A stretch of 64,000 nt of DNA from Lamellibrachia columna (lineage: Eukaryota; Annelida; Polychaeta; Sabellida; Siboglinidae), in assembly GCA_963662155.1 (NCBI GenBank), contig OY759271.1, forward strand, positions 22,096,729-22,160,728, in the 5' to 3' direction. Under the pieces are notes generated by a model. It had not been told where the DNA came from. It made no database searches and saw only the letters and a program-made list of their open reading frames with translations. Each line of letters starts with the position of its first letter. Position 1 is the stretch's first letter. The position numbers and the translations under genes were made by a program. Below are positions 23,251-36,411 of this stretch, piece by piece.

Positions 23251-26200
23251 GATTAATTACAATTGGTATATACAAAATGGTAACCTTTTGAGAATTGCCC
23301 ATATATAAAAAAAATTAAAGTTTGTAAGCTGTGACAAAACACATTTTATTATCATAAGTAGTAAAATGGAAGCACCACCTCCACTATAAGCCATCATTAC
23401 CTCAGCACCATGGGAGCTTGGTTGAGCACAGCTGGCACAGATGATTATAACAGGGTGTGATTCCAAAGTTATCTTCTGCTTAACAAATTGTGCAGGCCAT
23501 AAAGAGTGTCACATCATTGCAGTGCCCTCATAAATATGACTCTCCACACATGCCAGACTCTGTGTGGCTGAGCTGCATTACCTGCCAGGCTCCATCAGTG
23601 ATCATATTGCAGCCACATCAAAGCTGAGTCTTAGAAGCCTAGCAAGCCCTGCAGGGACATGGTTTCTCACTAGCAGGAGGAGGCTGCAAGTAATCAGTCT
23701 GTAAAAGTCATCCCTAAACACAGAAATGACTGCAGAAACAGTGTAAGCAGAATGCCAGGGAAACGGTCTGCAACCTGGTTCCTCATCTAAAACGGCAACC
23801 ATTGGAAAGCCTCTTTAAGAGCAGCTCTCTCTATTGTACTTATGCAATAGTGTTTTGGTTAAGCAAACGTTTAATAAAATAAAATGTGTGTTTCTTATAA
23901 GTGAGTGTTATATAAATAGTTTGCACATTTTGCTTTAATATATTGATGTTACCATAATGTACATGTATTCAAAAAAACATTTGTAAGTACACAAATTGAT
24001 TTTATTTTTGATCAGAGTTGTACCAGCTTAATTTTCTTCCTTAACAGCTATACAGTGTTGTGCTTTGTTGAAATGTGACACATCTTGACTGAGATATTGG
24101 GAAAACAACCTAGATTTTAAAATTATTACAAATAAAGACATTCGTTTGCACAAATTTATCATACAGCAAATATAAAATGTTTAAAATATATTACTAGTAC
24201 AGGCAATATTTGTCTGCTAAACTCTCTGCAAGATCTGAAGCATTACATCGACAGCATTTCTTTCCCAAAAAATTTTCAAACTCATTTTCCGCAAAAATGT
24301 CAGCTGAAAATATATTTTACAGCTATGAGTTCGCATGCATAAGGTGGACACGTGTATTTATCTCATTATAGCTAAGAAGAGATATAAGAATGCATGGCTT
24401 AAGAAAACTGCTTGAAGAAGAGGTCCCATTGACAAGACAGCAGCTGTTAGCTGGGTGATTTGTAAGCTATGTTTATATGGAGAATGGAGAAGACAGCAGC
24501 ATAGACAGCCCACAACTGACAAATACCACTGACATAGCACTTGTAATATAAGAAATTACTCACTCAAATGACTGGCTTTTTTAGTCAGACGACACAAATC
24601 TGGCTGGGAATACTAAACAGTCATTAGTTCATCTAAGCCCATTTATCAGGCACAGGTCCCAGAAGGAATCACAGACAATGGCAGCCTTAATCCAGTGGGA
24701 ATGAGGCCAGAGCGTAATAAAGGAGATTGGGAAATGTCCAGCAGCAGAGACAGAGTGATGAACAATGGCAGTGGATGAGGACACTGATCATGGATGAGGA
24801 CAGGGGAGATAGTCACCAAGAGTAGTGTCATGCTCTACACCACTGTAAGGCTCTTCTAACAGTAGTGCTCTTACCTTTATCTTTATAACAATCAGACCAG
24901 TACACATTTATTATACACAACTAAAGCAGAATTTTTATGCAAGCAGACACTTCGTTTTTCACATGAAAACAATTAGAAAAATGTGAATTGACATATACAT
25001 AAATATTTTAATAAAAAATGTATATCTAGCCATGTGCATATTTTTGTAGAGAAATAATGTATATATAATATTATTATCATTTATTACATCAATACATGTA
25101 CACATTATTTCATATTTAATGTGAAGAAAAAATAAATGTAAACCCATAATCACACACATACACAAACATGTATACATGAACACACACAAATGTGCATGTG
25201 GATATAGAAGCATATAATGGCAGGTATAATATACAATGTCCAGGTGTATTTGACGAGTATTTGACATTTGAAGGTATCCAACAGTAGGAAATGTCACACT
25301 TGTTATACAGATTTGATCTACCCAATCTCTGACTATCTTACAGTAGTACCAGGGGTAACTGGTACACCTACTGGTACACCTACTGGGACACATACTTACC
25401 AGTGAATGGTTGTTTGTAAATGAATGATTGCTTGAAATTTATCGAGCATACAATACATGCCCTGTTCAAACACATTCTCTGAAATTTTACTTGTAGTAAA
25501 GATTCTAATTTAACCAAAAAGCTTCTGACTACAGCACTTATACAACTACTTTATATTATAACCACTAAAACAAGCAAGGGAGTTCACTACATGTCTTAAA
25601 CTATTTAAACACAATAAGTATGTGTTTATGAATCAATAACTGTTTTAAAGGATAGTACTATTTTAAACGTAATTAATTTTATATTAATTTATACTGGACT
25701 TTGTAACATATGGGAGCACTAAAAGTGCCTTAAAGGACAGTATAGTTAATAAACTGTGACTGAAGTGTCCACCAGTAGGCAAGAGAACACCACACCGTAC
25801 GAACACACTATTTCTTCTCCCTTGTACCAAACAACAGTGACACTAGCTCCATTTCTCTCCGCTGCATTTTAATGAAGGTGTCTCTCTAAAAAAAGATCTC
25901 TCCATTACGCTGCATCACATTTCTGCCTCCACAGAAATTTAATCAAACACACGCAGTGAACATAAATAAAATTAAGTCACATTCGAGTGCTTTCATCTGC
26001 TGCACGCCGTGCATCACAAATGTATCTGACCATTTTTGGGGTTAATAAATTACATCTACCTACCGCAGTGCAAATTGTAACTAATACCATTACTGAATAC
26101 TGTGCAACAAGTAATGGCTGATTACCACCACACCAGCTACAAATTCCACAATCTGACTGTTAAGAAAAACTGCTATCTCTGCCCATTATCAAAGGATTCC

Positions 26201-26789
26201 AGTGTAAATTAAATTTCACTTTACTGTAATAACACAGTAGTATGGTGTGTGTGTTATTGTTGTGAACATAATTATGATGGCTTACATGGTTTTTTAGAAC
26301 TTCTACAAATTTTTTATTCTTTATCATTTATTATGCAATATATCTATGTAAATATGTTCTCACATATCTGTAAATCAGTTTATTGGAAATGCTATCATTA
26401 TTATTGTTGGCTTCAGCTGGGTACTGGAATACAGGGATAATGATAAGTAAATGAAAATGACTACGTAGATAAAAAAAACTCCCCAAAAACATGACATGCT
26501 TTAGCACAAGACTGACATTTAGCACTTTTATATGTTAAGAGGAAATTTGTTTGCAGATGCCACTTGTTTAGTGTGTTTACGTCAAACTAACCCAACTTCA
26601 ATCTAGCTGCACTGGTGCAACTGGTCCCTGCTAAAGTAAACAATTCATACCAATATTATTATATATATTTGTTTATACTGACCTTCAAAAACACAAAACA
26701 AAATTTTATAAAAACATTTTTATTTATTAATAATTCTACATGGCATAATATAATGTTAACAATTACCAATGTCTTGGATTGCGCTGTGT
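23251..26789. other. Gene-poor DNA with unique, less AT-rich islands
   Basis: No exon recognised on either strand. The stretch at 23470-23820 is clearly less AT-rich and non-repetitive compared with its surroundings, as are 24390-24840 and 25740-26000. Such islands in the 5' flank of a developmental gene may be conserved regulatory DNA, but that is inference from composition only. Confidence 0.4.
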
Positions 26790-27235
26790 GCCATAACATC
26801 ATAGCAGTGAAGCCATAATATCATAGTAGTGAAGCCATAGTACCATAATAGTGAAGCCATGACACCATAGTAGTGAAGCCATAATACCATAGTAGTGAAG
26901 CCATAACATCATAGTAGTAAAGCCATAACATCGTAGTAGTGAAGCCATAATACCATAGTAGTAAAGCCATAACATCATAGTAGTGAAGCCATAATACCAT
27001 AGTAGTGAAGCCATAACATCGTAGTAGTGAAGCCATAATACCATAGTAGTAAAGCCATAACATCATAGTAGTGAAGCCATAATACCATAGTAGTGAAGCC
27101 ATAACATCATAGTAGTGAAGCCATAATACCATAGTAGTGAAGCCATAACATCATAGTAGTGAAGCCATACCATCATAGTAGTGAAGCCATAATACCATAG
27201 TAGTGAAGCCACAACATCATAGCAGTGAAGCCAGC
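26790..27235 (-). repeat. 22-bp minisatellite, about 20 copies
   Basis: The unit is GTGAAGCCATAATACC then ATAGTA on the plus strand, with AACATC/AATACC and GTGAAG/GTAAAG variants. The unit has no stop on the minus strand in any frame, so long Tyr/Trp/Leu-rich frames appear there without meaning. Confidence 0.96.
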
Positions 27236-28844
27236 ACTCATTCATCATTCACTCATCTCAGCTAATCATCAGTAGTCACATTACTATACCCAGTGGACAG
27301 ACAGAATGCCACAGAGTAATGTTTTATTGGCAATGACTGCACCAGTGATTCACACACAGCAGATCAAGGCAGTGATGTTGCAGTACAATTTAAATGTACT
27401 TTTATGATGTATGGCTCCCAGCGTCCCATTGATTGAAACATATCGGCTGTCTCATCAAATTTGTTGATGGATGTATTGTAATAGAAATACTTAATTTCAG
27501 CATGCACTTTTATGTGATTGGCAGGCAGAGTAAATATGATGTCAACAGGCACAATTTGTCATTCTCCTTCATCTGCTTCAACAGACAAGTGAGATTACCC
27601 AACCATAGACCTAACATCTGCCTGTAGCTGGAAGTCTATGGACCAGGCTATAATATAACATACTACAGAAGCTGTGTGAAGTGAACACACATTCATACAA
27701 TATGATATGTACCACATGTCTACAACAAGTTATACAAATATATGTATAATCTTTAATAATTCCATACAATATACAGCCCAATTATGTATTAATTGTGTCA
27801 CAAGCTTTGCTTCAAGAAAGTAAAGATGATATTAAAATGACAAATAAATTAAAATATATGTTGTTTGTGTCATTTGTATTGCTGTCCTCTGTTTCAGTGT
27901 GTCCTGTAGCTGACCTGGGCCACTCTACTACAGCTGCAGATTACACCACCATTAATTTGATAATCATTATGATTTTCATGGAATATACTACAAGTTATAA
28001 TAATTGTGATTCTGAAAGAACACACCACAATTTATAATAACGATGATTCTGAAAGAACACACCACAATTTATAATAATTCTTTCTTGTCTGTGATAGCTG
28101 TGCAGCCCAGTGTTCAATGTACATGCAGTGAGGTGTCTTTGTCCAATCAACGAACCCCAGTGGAGTGGAGACAATGCTGCCACAGATGCTGCTGCACTGT
28201 CTCCTGCTTCATCCACTGAGTCAGACAGCCCCAGAGAGAGGTGTCATCAACAAGTCTTTGTCTGAAGCAGTCTGCAGACAGTGCTAGAAGCTAGCACACA
28301 ACACAGGTAGGGAGCTGGATCAATGAATGGGTTATTGCTGTGTATTGCAGCTGGCTGGATTAAGGATTAACTGCAGATTAGTTCGACATGGATTAGGTTA
28401 TGAATATGATCTACAGTTATGATTTTGAAACCAACAACTGGCTCAGTGAGTCAATAGCACGATTCTTGCTATTATGTTTGCCCTTGTACAAGCAGAATGA
28501 AGTAAGAAAATGGAAGTATTTATAGTTTTCCACTGGATGCTCACCTGCCAGGACTCAGGGTTCTAGACATGATAATACTAAGTAGTGGTGGATGTACATA
28601 TAGCACCACCTAGAAATAATGAACGAGTATCTCATACTTCAGAGTCAACTTTTTCCTACCATTTTTAAATGAATGGCTCCAAACTATAATTTTACAGTTT
28701 ATTCTAACTTAAATAAATAAATTATTACAATGTTATCATCATCATCATTCAATTAGCTTATCATAATCAATGTATAAATGTATATTAGGAATCATACACT
28801 GCAGTTGTCATTTGTATGTGGTCGTCCTTTACAGCTCTTTCCCT
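27236..28844. other. AT-rich intergenic DNA with a short duplication
   Basis: No gene recognised. At 28005-28075 a segment containing TGATTCTGAAAGAACACACC and ACAATTTATAATAA is present twice in tandem. Confidence 0.5.
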
Positions 28845-29245
28845 GCAGTCTCTTCCCTAATGCCTGTCATTCCCAAGGCAGCTTCTTTCCTGCAGTATTT
28901 TCCCTAATTCATGTCACTCCCAAGGCAGCTCCTTCCTCTTGAACTCTCTTCCCTAATCCCTGTCATTTCCAAGGCAGCTCCTTAATTCCCTGCAGTCTCT
29001 TCCATTATCCCTGTCATTCCCAAGGCAGCTCCTTCCCTGCAGTCTCTTCCCTAATCCCTGTCATTCCCAAGGCAGCTCCTTCCCTGCAGTCCCTTCCCTA
29101 ATCCCTGTCATTCCCAAGGCAGCTCATCCTCTGCAGTCTCTTCCCAAGGCAGCTCCTTCCTGCAGTCTCTTCCCCAATTCCTGTCATTCCCAAGGCAGCT
29201 GCTTCCTTGCAATCTCTTCCCCAATCCCTGTCATTCCTAAGGCAA
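28845..29245 (+). repeat. Degenerate ~47-bp tandem repeat
   Basis: About eight copies built from CTGCAGTCTCTTCCCTAATC, CCTGTCATTCCCAAGGCAG and CTCCTTC, with deletions and insertions in several copies. Pyrimidine-rich on the plus strand. Confidence 0.9.
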
Positions 29246-30888
29246 CATTTGGTTCTTCAGCAGTTTGATGTATTGCTTCATCAAATGAATGCATGTGGTG
29301 GATCAATTACTTTGTAGGGAAAACATTTTACAGAATCTTAACAATCTGGTTGTTTGACAACAACGTGGTTCATGTGTTTATGTGTAGCCTGCATATTTCC
29401 CTGACTGACTTGTTAATCATTTGAGTGTTCTGCATTCACTCATCAAAGTGTAGTATCATCCTGGCAGTTGTATTACAAACTAGTGCCTATATCACGGACA
29501 CAATGTCATGCTAAATGACTGTGACTGATGTATATTGGGCAACTTTTCTCAGTGTTACGCACTAAGTGTTATGTGACATTTACTGGTTCTTCGCAAGTAC
29601 ATTTCAACAACTCTATTACACCATACATTTTTGCATTAAAAAATGTCTACTCCTAACTTTTAAAATTGAACAAACATTCATTTAAGAACTAGCAACAACC
29701 AAAAATAAAATATTTTTTAGAATAATAATAACAACAAGGCATATTTTGAAAATATGTATGCTGAAGTGTTTAAACGGACACTGTCTATAATTATTCATAT
29801 TATAATAACTATAATGTTCTACTTTTCTGCTAAAACCAATTATTATTGTACGTGTGTTCTAGTGTTCTAGTGAGCAGTTGTGTGAGGAGAGGAGCCAGTT
29901 AGAAAGATGGATGGCTGATGTGAAGTTGACCCTTTGTGGCTCAGTATGAACCCTAGTAATATGTATTAACTAGGCAATTGATACCCTCTTCCTGGGGCAG
30001 CTGCAGTAGTCTTAGTTTAACATCACATGAGTGCATCAGGCTGTCAATCACTGGCCTCAAGACACTTCAAAGAACTACACAACTGACACATGCAACTGTG
30101 ACACAAGTAATTGCTACCACAAAAATGCCAACCAAATGCTTCAACACCTCCCACAACCTGGGTTAGACTGAGTCTGGGCAGTCAGCCCAGCCAGCCACTG
30201 ATCATCTATGAGAGGCAGTAAGCCAGATTGATGGACACACAAATCAACTTCATTTAGACCTTAATCAAAGAGCTGGCTTGACTAGCCAGGTCTGATTGGG
30301 CCACACTGCCAATCGTGACTCAGTCTGTCATCAGCCTCTCTCAGCTTCCAATCGCAATTATTAGTTTTCTCTGTTAAGCTGTGCAGTTTTTGCCAACAGT
30401 ATTGATTTACGAGGTGTTCTTGCAGCTCTTTTTTACCAAACATAGACTACTGGATGGATTACTCTGTACTTGTAACACACATACCCCAATATATCATTAT
30501 AAAAATAGTGACATTCTATGTTTAAACTACACAGAGCGCACATGACTGTTCACCCAAACATTCTGTAGAATATGTATAGTTTGCTAAGCCTTTCTCTGTG
30601 AAGAAATGCTCTTATGGAAAACATTTACACAAAATATTAGTGGTCGGAATTCTGTCTTACAACAAGACATGTACCACTTGTCACAGTTACTTATCCACCC
30701 ACAATGACCCAAACTAGAAAGTTACCCCCAGACAATAATAAAACCCTCCCCTCCAATATTTTCCATAATGCTTTATAGAGTATACAATATGTGTTTTAAG
30801 CTGTACTCTTAATGCAATCCTGGGTGCAAGATATGATTTTTAAGTCGACCCTGCACTTTGTAATATTTATTTTATTTTCTATCCATTG
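29246..30888. other. Gene-poor DNA with one unique island
   Basis: No gene recognised. Bases 29975-30380 are non-repetitive and less AT-rich than their surroundings; a regulatory role is possible but unproven. Confidence 0.4.

Positions 30889-30979
<91 letters not shown>
30889..30979. repeat. Long (TA)n microsatellite
   Basis: About 45 perfect TA dinucleotides. This is self-complementary and prone to cruciform extrusion and length change; its exact length in the assembly should be treated with caution. Confidence 0.97.
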
Positions 30980-30981
<2 letters not shown>

Positions 30982-33900
30982 CCATTTTATTATTATGTTT
31001 GTTGCAAGATTAGTAATTTAAAATTGTTTGTGATTTACACATATTTTACAGATAGGATACTTAATTAACCCATTTAATTAGTGTCAATGTACTGATTCTG
31101 GTTTACACATATTTTTAGTTAGGTTACTTAATTAATTAGTGCTGAACAATTTTAAACTGCTATGAGTAGAGAGCAATTTAATTATAACTACATGTAGCTA
31201 TAGTACCATTGATATTTAACTGATGTTGAATTCATTGAACTATGCCCTGGAGTACACAATGACATATTAGACGTGATCAGACTTTGACAGTAGCAATATC
31301 GTAAATGTGACTACAAGTGATTCAGTAACAGTCTATTCTCCATTCCAAGCTCATCCAATCTAACGGGCACAATCAAGTGTCAAAGGCATCAGAAACTGTA
31401 AGCTGATAGGTACAGCTCCTAGGGGACTGCTGAGCTAATCACATCCATGGAAGCAGGTCACATGTCCTCTGGGTGTAATATGACCACAATTCTCATCTTT
31501 CAACTTAACAGGCTCAGCTATGATTGATAAGACAACCAGTCTGGCTGTTGGCGCAACTGAATGTCTGTTCATCAAAAATAATGGGAAAATTCAACCTGAC
31601 AATGCCAATGTCAGCCTTTCCTGACATCTAATTAGCTGTGGTCATAGTACAGGGAAATGGTTGGATTGAGGTTTGTGAGGTTTGTGAGGTTTCATGGTTA
31701 GTGGTTCAGATGCCAGCCCAAGATCAGAATGTTCTGTTATAGGCCGGTCCAGGTCACAATCCAATCGACATAGTTCTTTTAAAAAAAGGGACTACATCTT
31801 ATCAACAAACCTTGCAACTGGCATATTAGACCGATGGTAGGAAAATACTTGCCCCTGGTCTAACATTAAAAAAACTTAGGAAGGTACAAACCGATAAAAC
31901 CATGGGCCCTTTATTTTGGTCGGATTTTTTCATCAGCCTTCCGAACACTGTTCACATTTTAATTACTCGAACATTTTATTTATTTAACTTATTATTTATT
32001 TAATTTGTTTATTTAACTTATTATTTATTTAATTTGTTTATTTAACTTATCTGATTAACTTATATGCTTATCTAATGTATCAACTTAATTGTAGTTGTTT
32101 TTTTATTTTAATTTAATGTATTTATTTATCTTCTTTACATAACTTGTTTATTTAATTCATTTATTTAACTTATGTTTACCTGTCTCTTAACCACATTTTA
32201 TTTTAGCTTTTCAATTTATTTTTATTTATTTAACATTATCTTGTTAGCGCATTTGAGCAGGTTTTTAACCCAGATACATTATAAATGTATACAAAAAAAT
32301 CAGAATTAGTTGTCAAGACAATGCGAGGTGACGCACTCCTGCATTGGTTCCTCTGAAGAAGACATTTCTATCATACAAACATGGGACATTGCCACAAGTA
32401 ACTGTCATGCACAAGTTAGCGGATGCCAATAATTTTATTTGCCACAAGAGGTAACAGTATTCAGCCAGGAAAGCTAAAACATTTTAAATGCTGAGCCTTT
32501 GGCAATGAGATGTTGCAGTAGTGGATTTGAAAACGTGTAGGCATTTTGGTAGTGACATTCTCGAAATATGAATATTTTTTTTAATGTGGTCATTTTGAAG
32601 GTAAGGGTGTTTGCGACATGATTAAAAGAGCAGGAAGTAAGCGATTTTCACCAAACTGTCCATAGTGCCAGTGGATGTCATGGAGTTTTATATTGTCACC
32701 AAACTGTCCAGAACATAGTGCCAGTGGATGTCATGGAGTTTTATATTTTTGATGGTCACATGTTCTTACAATCATGCAAAATGTTAACATTTGCTACCAA
32801 TGGAAAAAATAACTGGTCTGCGCCCTTCTGTTGACTGTAGAAAGTTTTACCATGCTCTGTACATATACAGTGCTACTGCTGAATGCACGCAGGTGCGGGG
32901 ACCGCAATATGTAGGCCAGACGTCATCATCTTCTTAATTATATACTTGATATCGTATTATTCTTGTCTGCACTCATTGCCACCAATACAACATTTCTGTA
33001 TGTTTATTTCTTACATTGCACTAGTTTCTTTGTACAAGTCCCAACATGCAAACATTAGTAGATAGACGCTGCCAGTAGGTAAACATGTTCTTTCATCTGT
33101 GTTAGTGTTATTAGTAATGGCTGATGTCTGGTTGCTTAAACACAAATATAAATTATGCCTAATTATGCACAGCTAAAATAATCTCAATGACAAGACATAT
33201 TTTCTTAGATGAAATGGCATCATTGCTAGCTGCCAGACAAAACGTTTATAGCTGAAAAATGTTACTCGCTATCTGCAGGAGATATTTGCGGTTTCGGCAT
33301 GATTCAAAAAGTTTAAATCAGGCAATAATCCGAACCACAATTCACCACCCAAAACAGACACTGCCCCTTTTTTCTGGGTCTGGATTTGTCCATGAAAACC
33401 CAGATATATAATAATTATGATCAGATATAGATGTAAAAAATGTAATACACAACAATTGAAAACATTAGTCCAAAAGCATAAAATGTGAAATAAAATGTGG
33501 GCACAGAAGTATATTATTTCTGCTGAAAAGTATGAGTGAACCAACCAATAAAATGCAGATAAAATAGTACAATAAAAAATCAGTTACTATAAATTTGTGT
33601 AAACCCAAATATTTACATTAATATGTTACAATTTGTGTGCCATATCATTACATATTTTAGCAAAATCAATAAAGGTGTTTGATGAAAAATCATTGTGACA
33701 TTTCCAGTAACCTTATTTCCCACATTCCCAACCTGACTTCCCTGTACAGGGGATGCAGCTATAGTAGGAATACACATCCATCCTTTGGGATAAGCCATCC
33801 AATTTTTAATGACCAAATGCCTCCACTGTCACTTGATCAAGTTCTATTACTTTCATTCCTATCACATATGTGCCACTGGGAACAGGCCATGTCACCTCAC

Positions 33901-35083
33901 TCTTGGCAGCAGGCACAACTGAGCTGTGTGCCCTGTGGGGTGACAATCAAGCCCTGGGTGTAGGGTTGCTAGGGCTGCTGACACCTGGAGCATGGGTAGG
34001 GTGGCAAGGCCTGAGGACATGTGACAACTCCCTGCTGTTGACAGACACTTTCAAAGGCCCCTTACTGCCTAGGAGACACCATAAGGCCTGCATATAGGGG
34101 AGAGTGGGCCTTCAAGCCATGGGAGCTAAAAGTCACTTCCCCATATCTCAGCAGCTATGGAGTAATTTTCTTTATATTATATCAATGATATGTGTGCATA
34201 TTATGTCTGAATTTATAAATATCATATCTGGGTTTCTCCTGAAATTCAACCCAGAAAGGCAGGAATTTGATATTTTGACCTTTATAAAGCAGGATTGGAG
34301 ATTTTTAAAGAACAGTGTTGTCAATAATGTATAACATTATCTCAGGAGTCTGTTACAGTCATGGTTTCAGGACTATGCACCTATTATAAGAGATAATAAA
34401 AACTAACCATGTGCAATTAAAATCAAGAATATTATGCCAGAATGTGTTCTAAAAGTGGGAGATTCCAGTAATTTCTCCGGATGACTGAGAGCTGCCATGT
34501 TAACCAGCACGACTGGTAAACATATGTGCAATTCTATGAAATCAGGTAACCTCCTTGTAACGTGTTAACCAGCACGACTGGTAAACGCATGTGCAATTCT
34601 ATTAAATCAGGTAACATCCTTGTAATGTGTTAACCTTAATGGTGACCACAGGGCCGAATTCAGCCTGCACGATCAGTGTGAAACGGGTTCTGGCCTATTT
34701 TCAGCCAATTCTGGTATCACTCTGTAGTAACAATTTTCGTTTCTGTCACAAGTACCTCACATGGGAACAAATAGCATCACTGGAAAGCTGTAGGAATAGG
34801 TGTATACAAATATATTTTAATTTGGCAGGCGAATATAGCCAGACTATGACACTCGTAATGTAGGGTTATCTAACAGTATGGTGCGGCCCATGAAATTAAG
34901 ATGCTGTGTGTTCAACAAGGTTTTCCTACTAAACCACTGGCGTAACATTCTTATTTGTAGTTGCAAATGGTTATGTTTTAGTAACTTTTATAGATGCATA
35001 GGCTCAAAACTTTTACTTTTGTTTCTCTTCAACATGTACATATATAATGTATCTCTGTATTTGACTAGGTGATTTCATTTACA
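30980..35083. other. Gene-poor DNA with small direct duplications
   Basis: No gene recognised. Bases 31955-32235 are a low-complexity TTATTTATTTAA-type tract. At 32655-32745 a segment containing CCAGTGGATGTCATGGAG is duplicated. At 34498-34632 a unit of about 67 bp containing GTTAACCAGCACGACTGG and GCAATTCTAT is present twice. Bases 31330-31650 and 33700-34120 are unique and less AT-rich. Confidence 0.5.
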
Positions 35084-36411
35084 CCAGACGTCTGACATAC
35101 ACTATACCTCCCTGCCAGACACTACACAGCTGATATACACAACACCTCCCTGCCAGACATTACACAGCTGATATACACAACACCTCCCTGCCAGACATTA
35201 CACAGCTGATATACACTACACTTCCCTGCCAGACACCACACAGCTGGCATATACTACTCCTCCCAGCCACACACACTACACGGCTGACGTACACTACACC
35301 TCCCAGCCAGACACTACACAGCTGACATACACTACACCTCCCAGCCATACACTTCACAGCTGATATACACAACACCTCCCAGCCAGACACTTCACAGCTG
35401 ATATACACTACACCTCCCAGCCAGACACTACACAGCTGATATACACTACACCTCCCAGCCATACACTTCACAGCTGATATACACTACACCTCCCAGCCAG
35501 ACACTACACAGCTGATATACACTACACCTCCCAGCCAGACACTACACAGCTGATATACACAACACCTCCCAGCCAGACACTTCACAGCTGATATACACTA
35601 CACCTCCCAGCTAAACACTACACAGCTGATATACACTACACCTCCCAGCTAAACACTTCACAGCTGATATACACTACACCTCCCAGCCAGACACTACACA
35701 GCTGATATACACTACACCTCCCTACCAGACACCACACGGCTGACATACACTACTCCTCCCAGCCACACACTACACAGCTGATATACACAACACCTCCCAG
35801 CCAGACACCACATGGCTGACATACACTACACCTCCCAGCCAGACACCACATGGCTGACGTACACTACACCTCCCACCCAGCCAGACACCACACGGCTGAC
35901 ATACACTACACCTCCCAGCCACACACCACATGACTGACGTACACTACACCTCCCAGCCAGACACTACACAGCTGATATACACAACACCTCCCAGCCAGAC
36001 ACCACATGGCTGACATACACTACACCTCCCACCCAGCCAGACACCACACGGCTGACATACACTACACCTCCCAGCCACACACCACATGGCTGACGTACAC
36101 TACACCTCCCAGCCAGACACTACACAGCTGATATACACAACACCTCCCAGCCAGACACCACATGGCTGACATACACTACACCTCCCACCCAGCCAGACAC
36201 CACACGGTTGACATACACTACTCCTCCCAGCCAGACACCACATGGCTGACATACACTACACCTCCCACCCAGCCAGACACCACACGGTTGACATACACTA
36301 CTCCTCCCAGCCACACACCACACGGCTGACATACACTACTCCTCCCAGCCACACACCACACTGCTAATATACACTACACCTTCCAGCCAGACACCACCCG
36401 GCTGGCACATA
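35084..36411 (+). repeat. 38-bp minisatellite, about 35 copies
   Basis: The unit is AGCTGATATACACTACACCT then CCCAGCCAGACACTACAC. Copies diverge moderately; the first ones carry CCCTGCC instead of CCCAGCC. From about 35800 a subfamily appears with CATGGCTGAC or CACGGCTGAC and, in some copies, a 4-bp insertion giving CCCACCCAGCC. The minus-strand frames with repeated Gly-Val-Cys-Trp-like motifs are repeat translations. Confidence 0.96.

Noticed and set aside
23093..23308. Arg-Thr-His and Cys-Val-Arg-Ala repeat frames
   Set aside because: Direct translation of (GCAC)n on both strands.
35160..36332. Repetitive minus-strand frames over the 38-bp array
   Set aside because: Frames open by unit composition; they break wherever a unit gains or loses bases.
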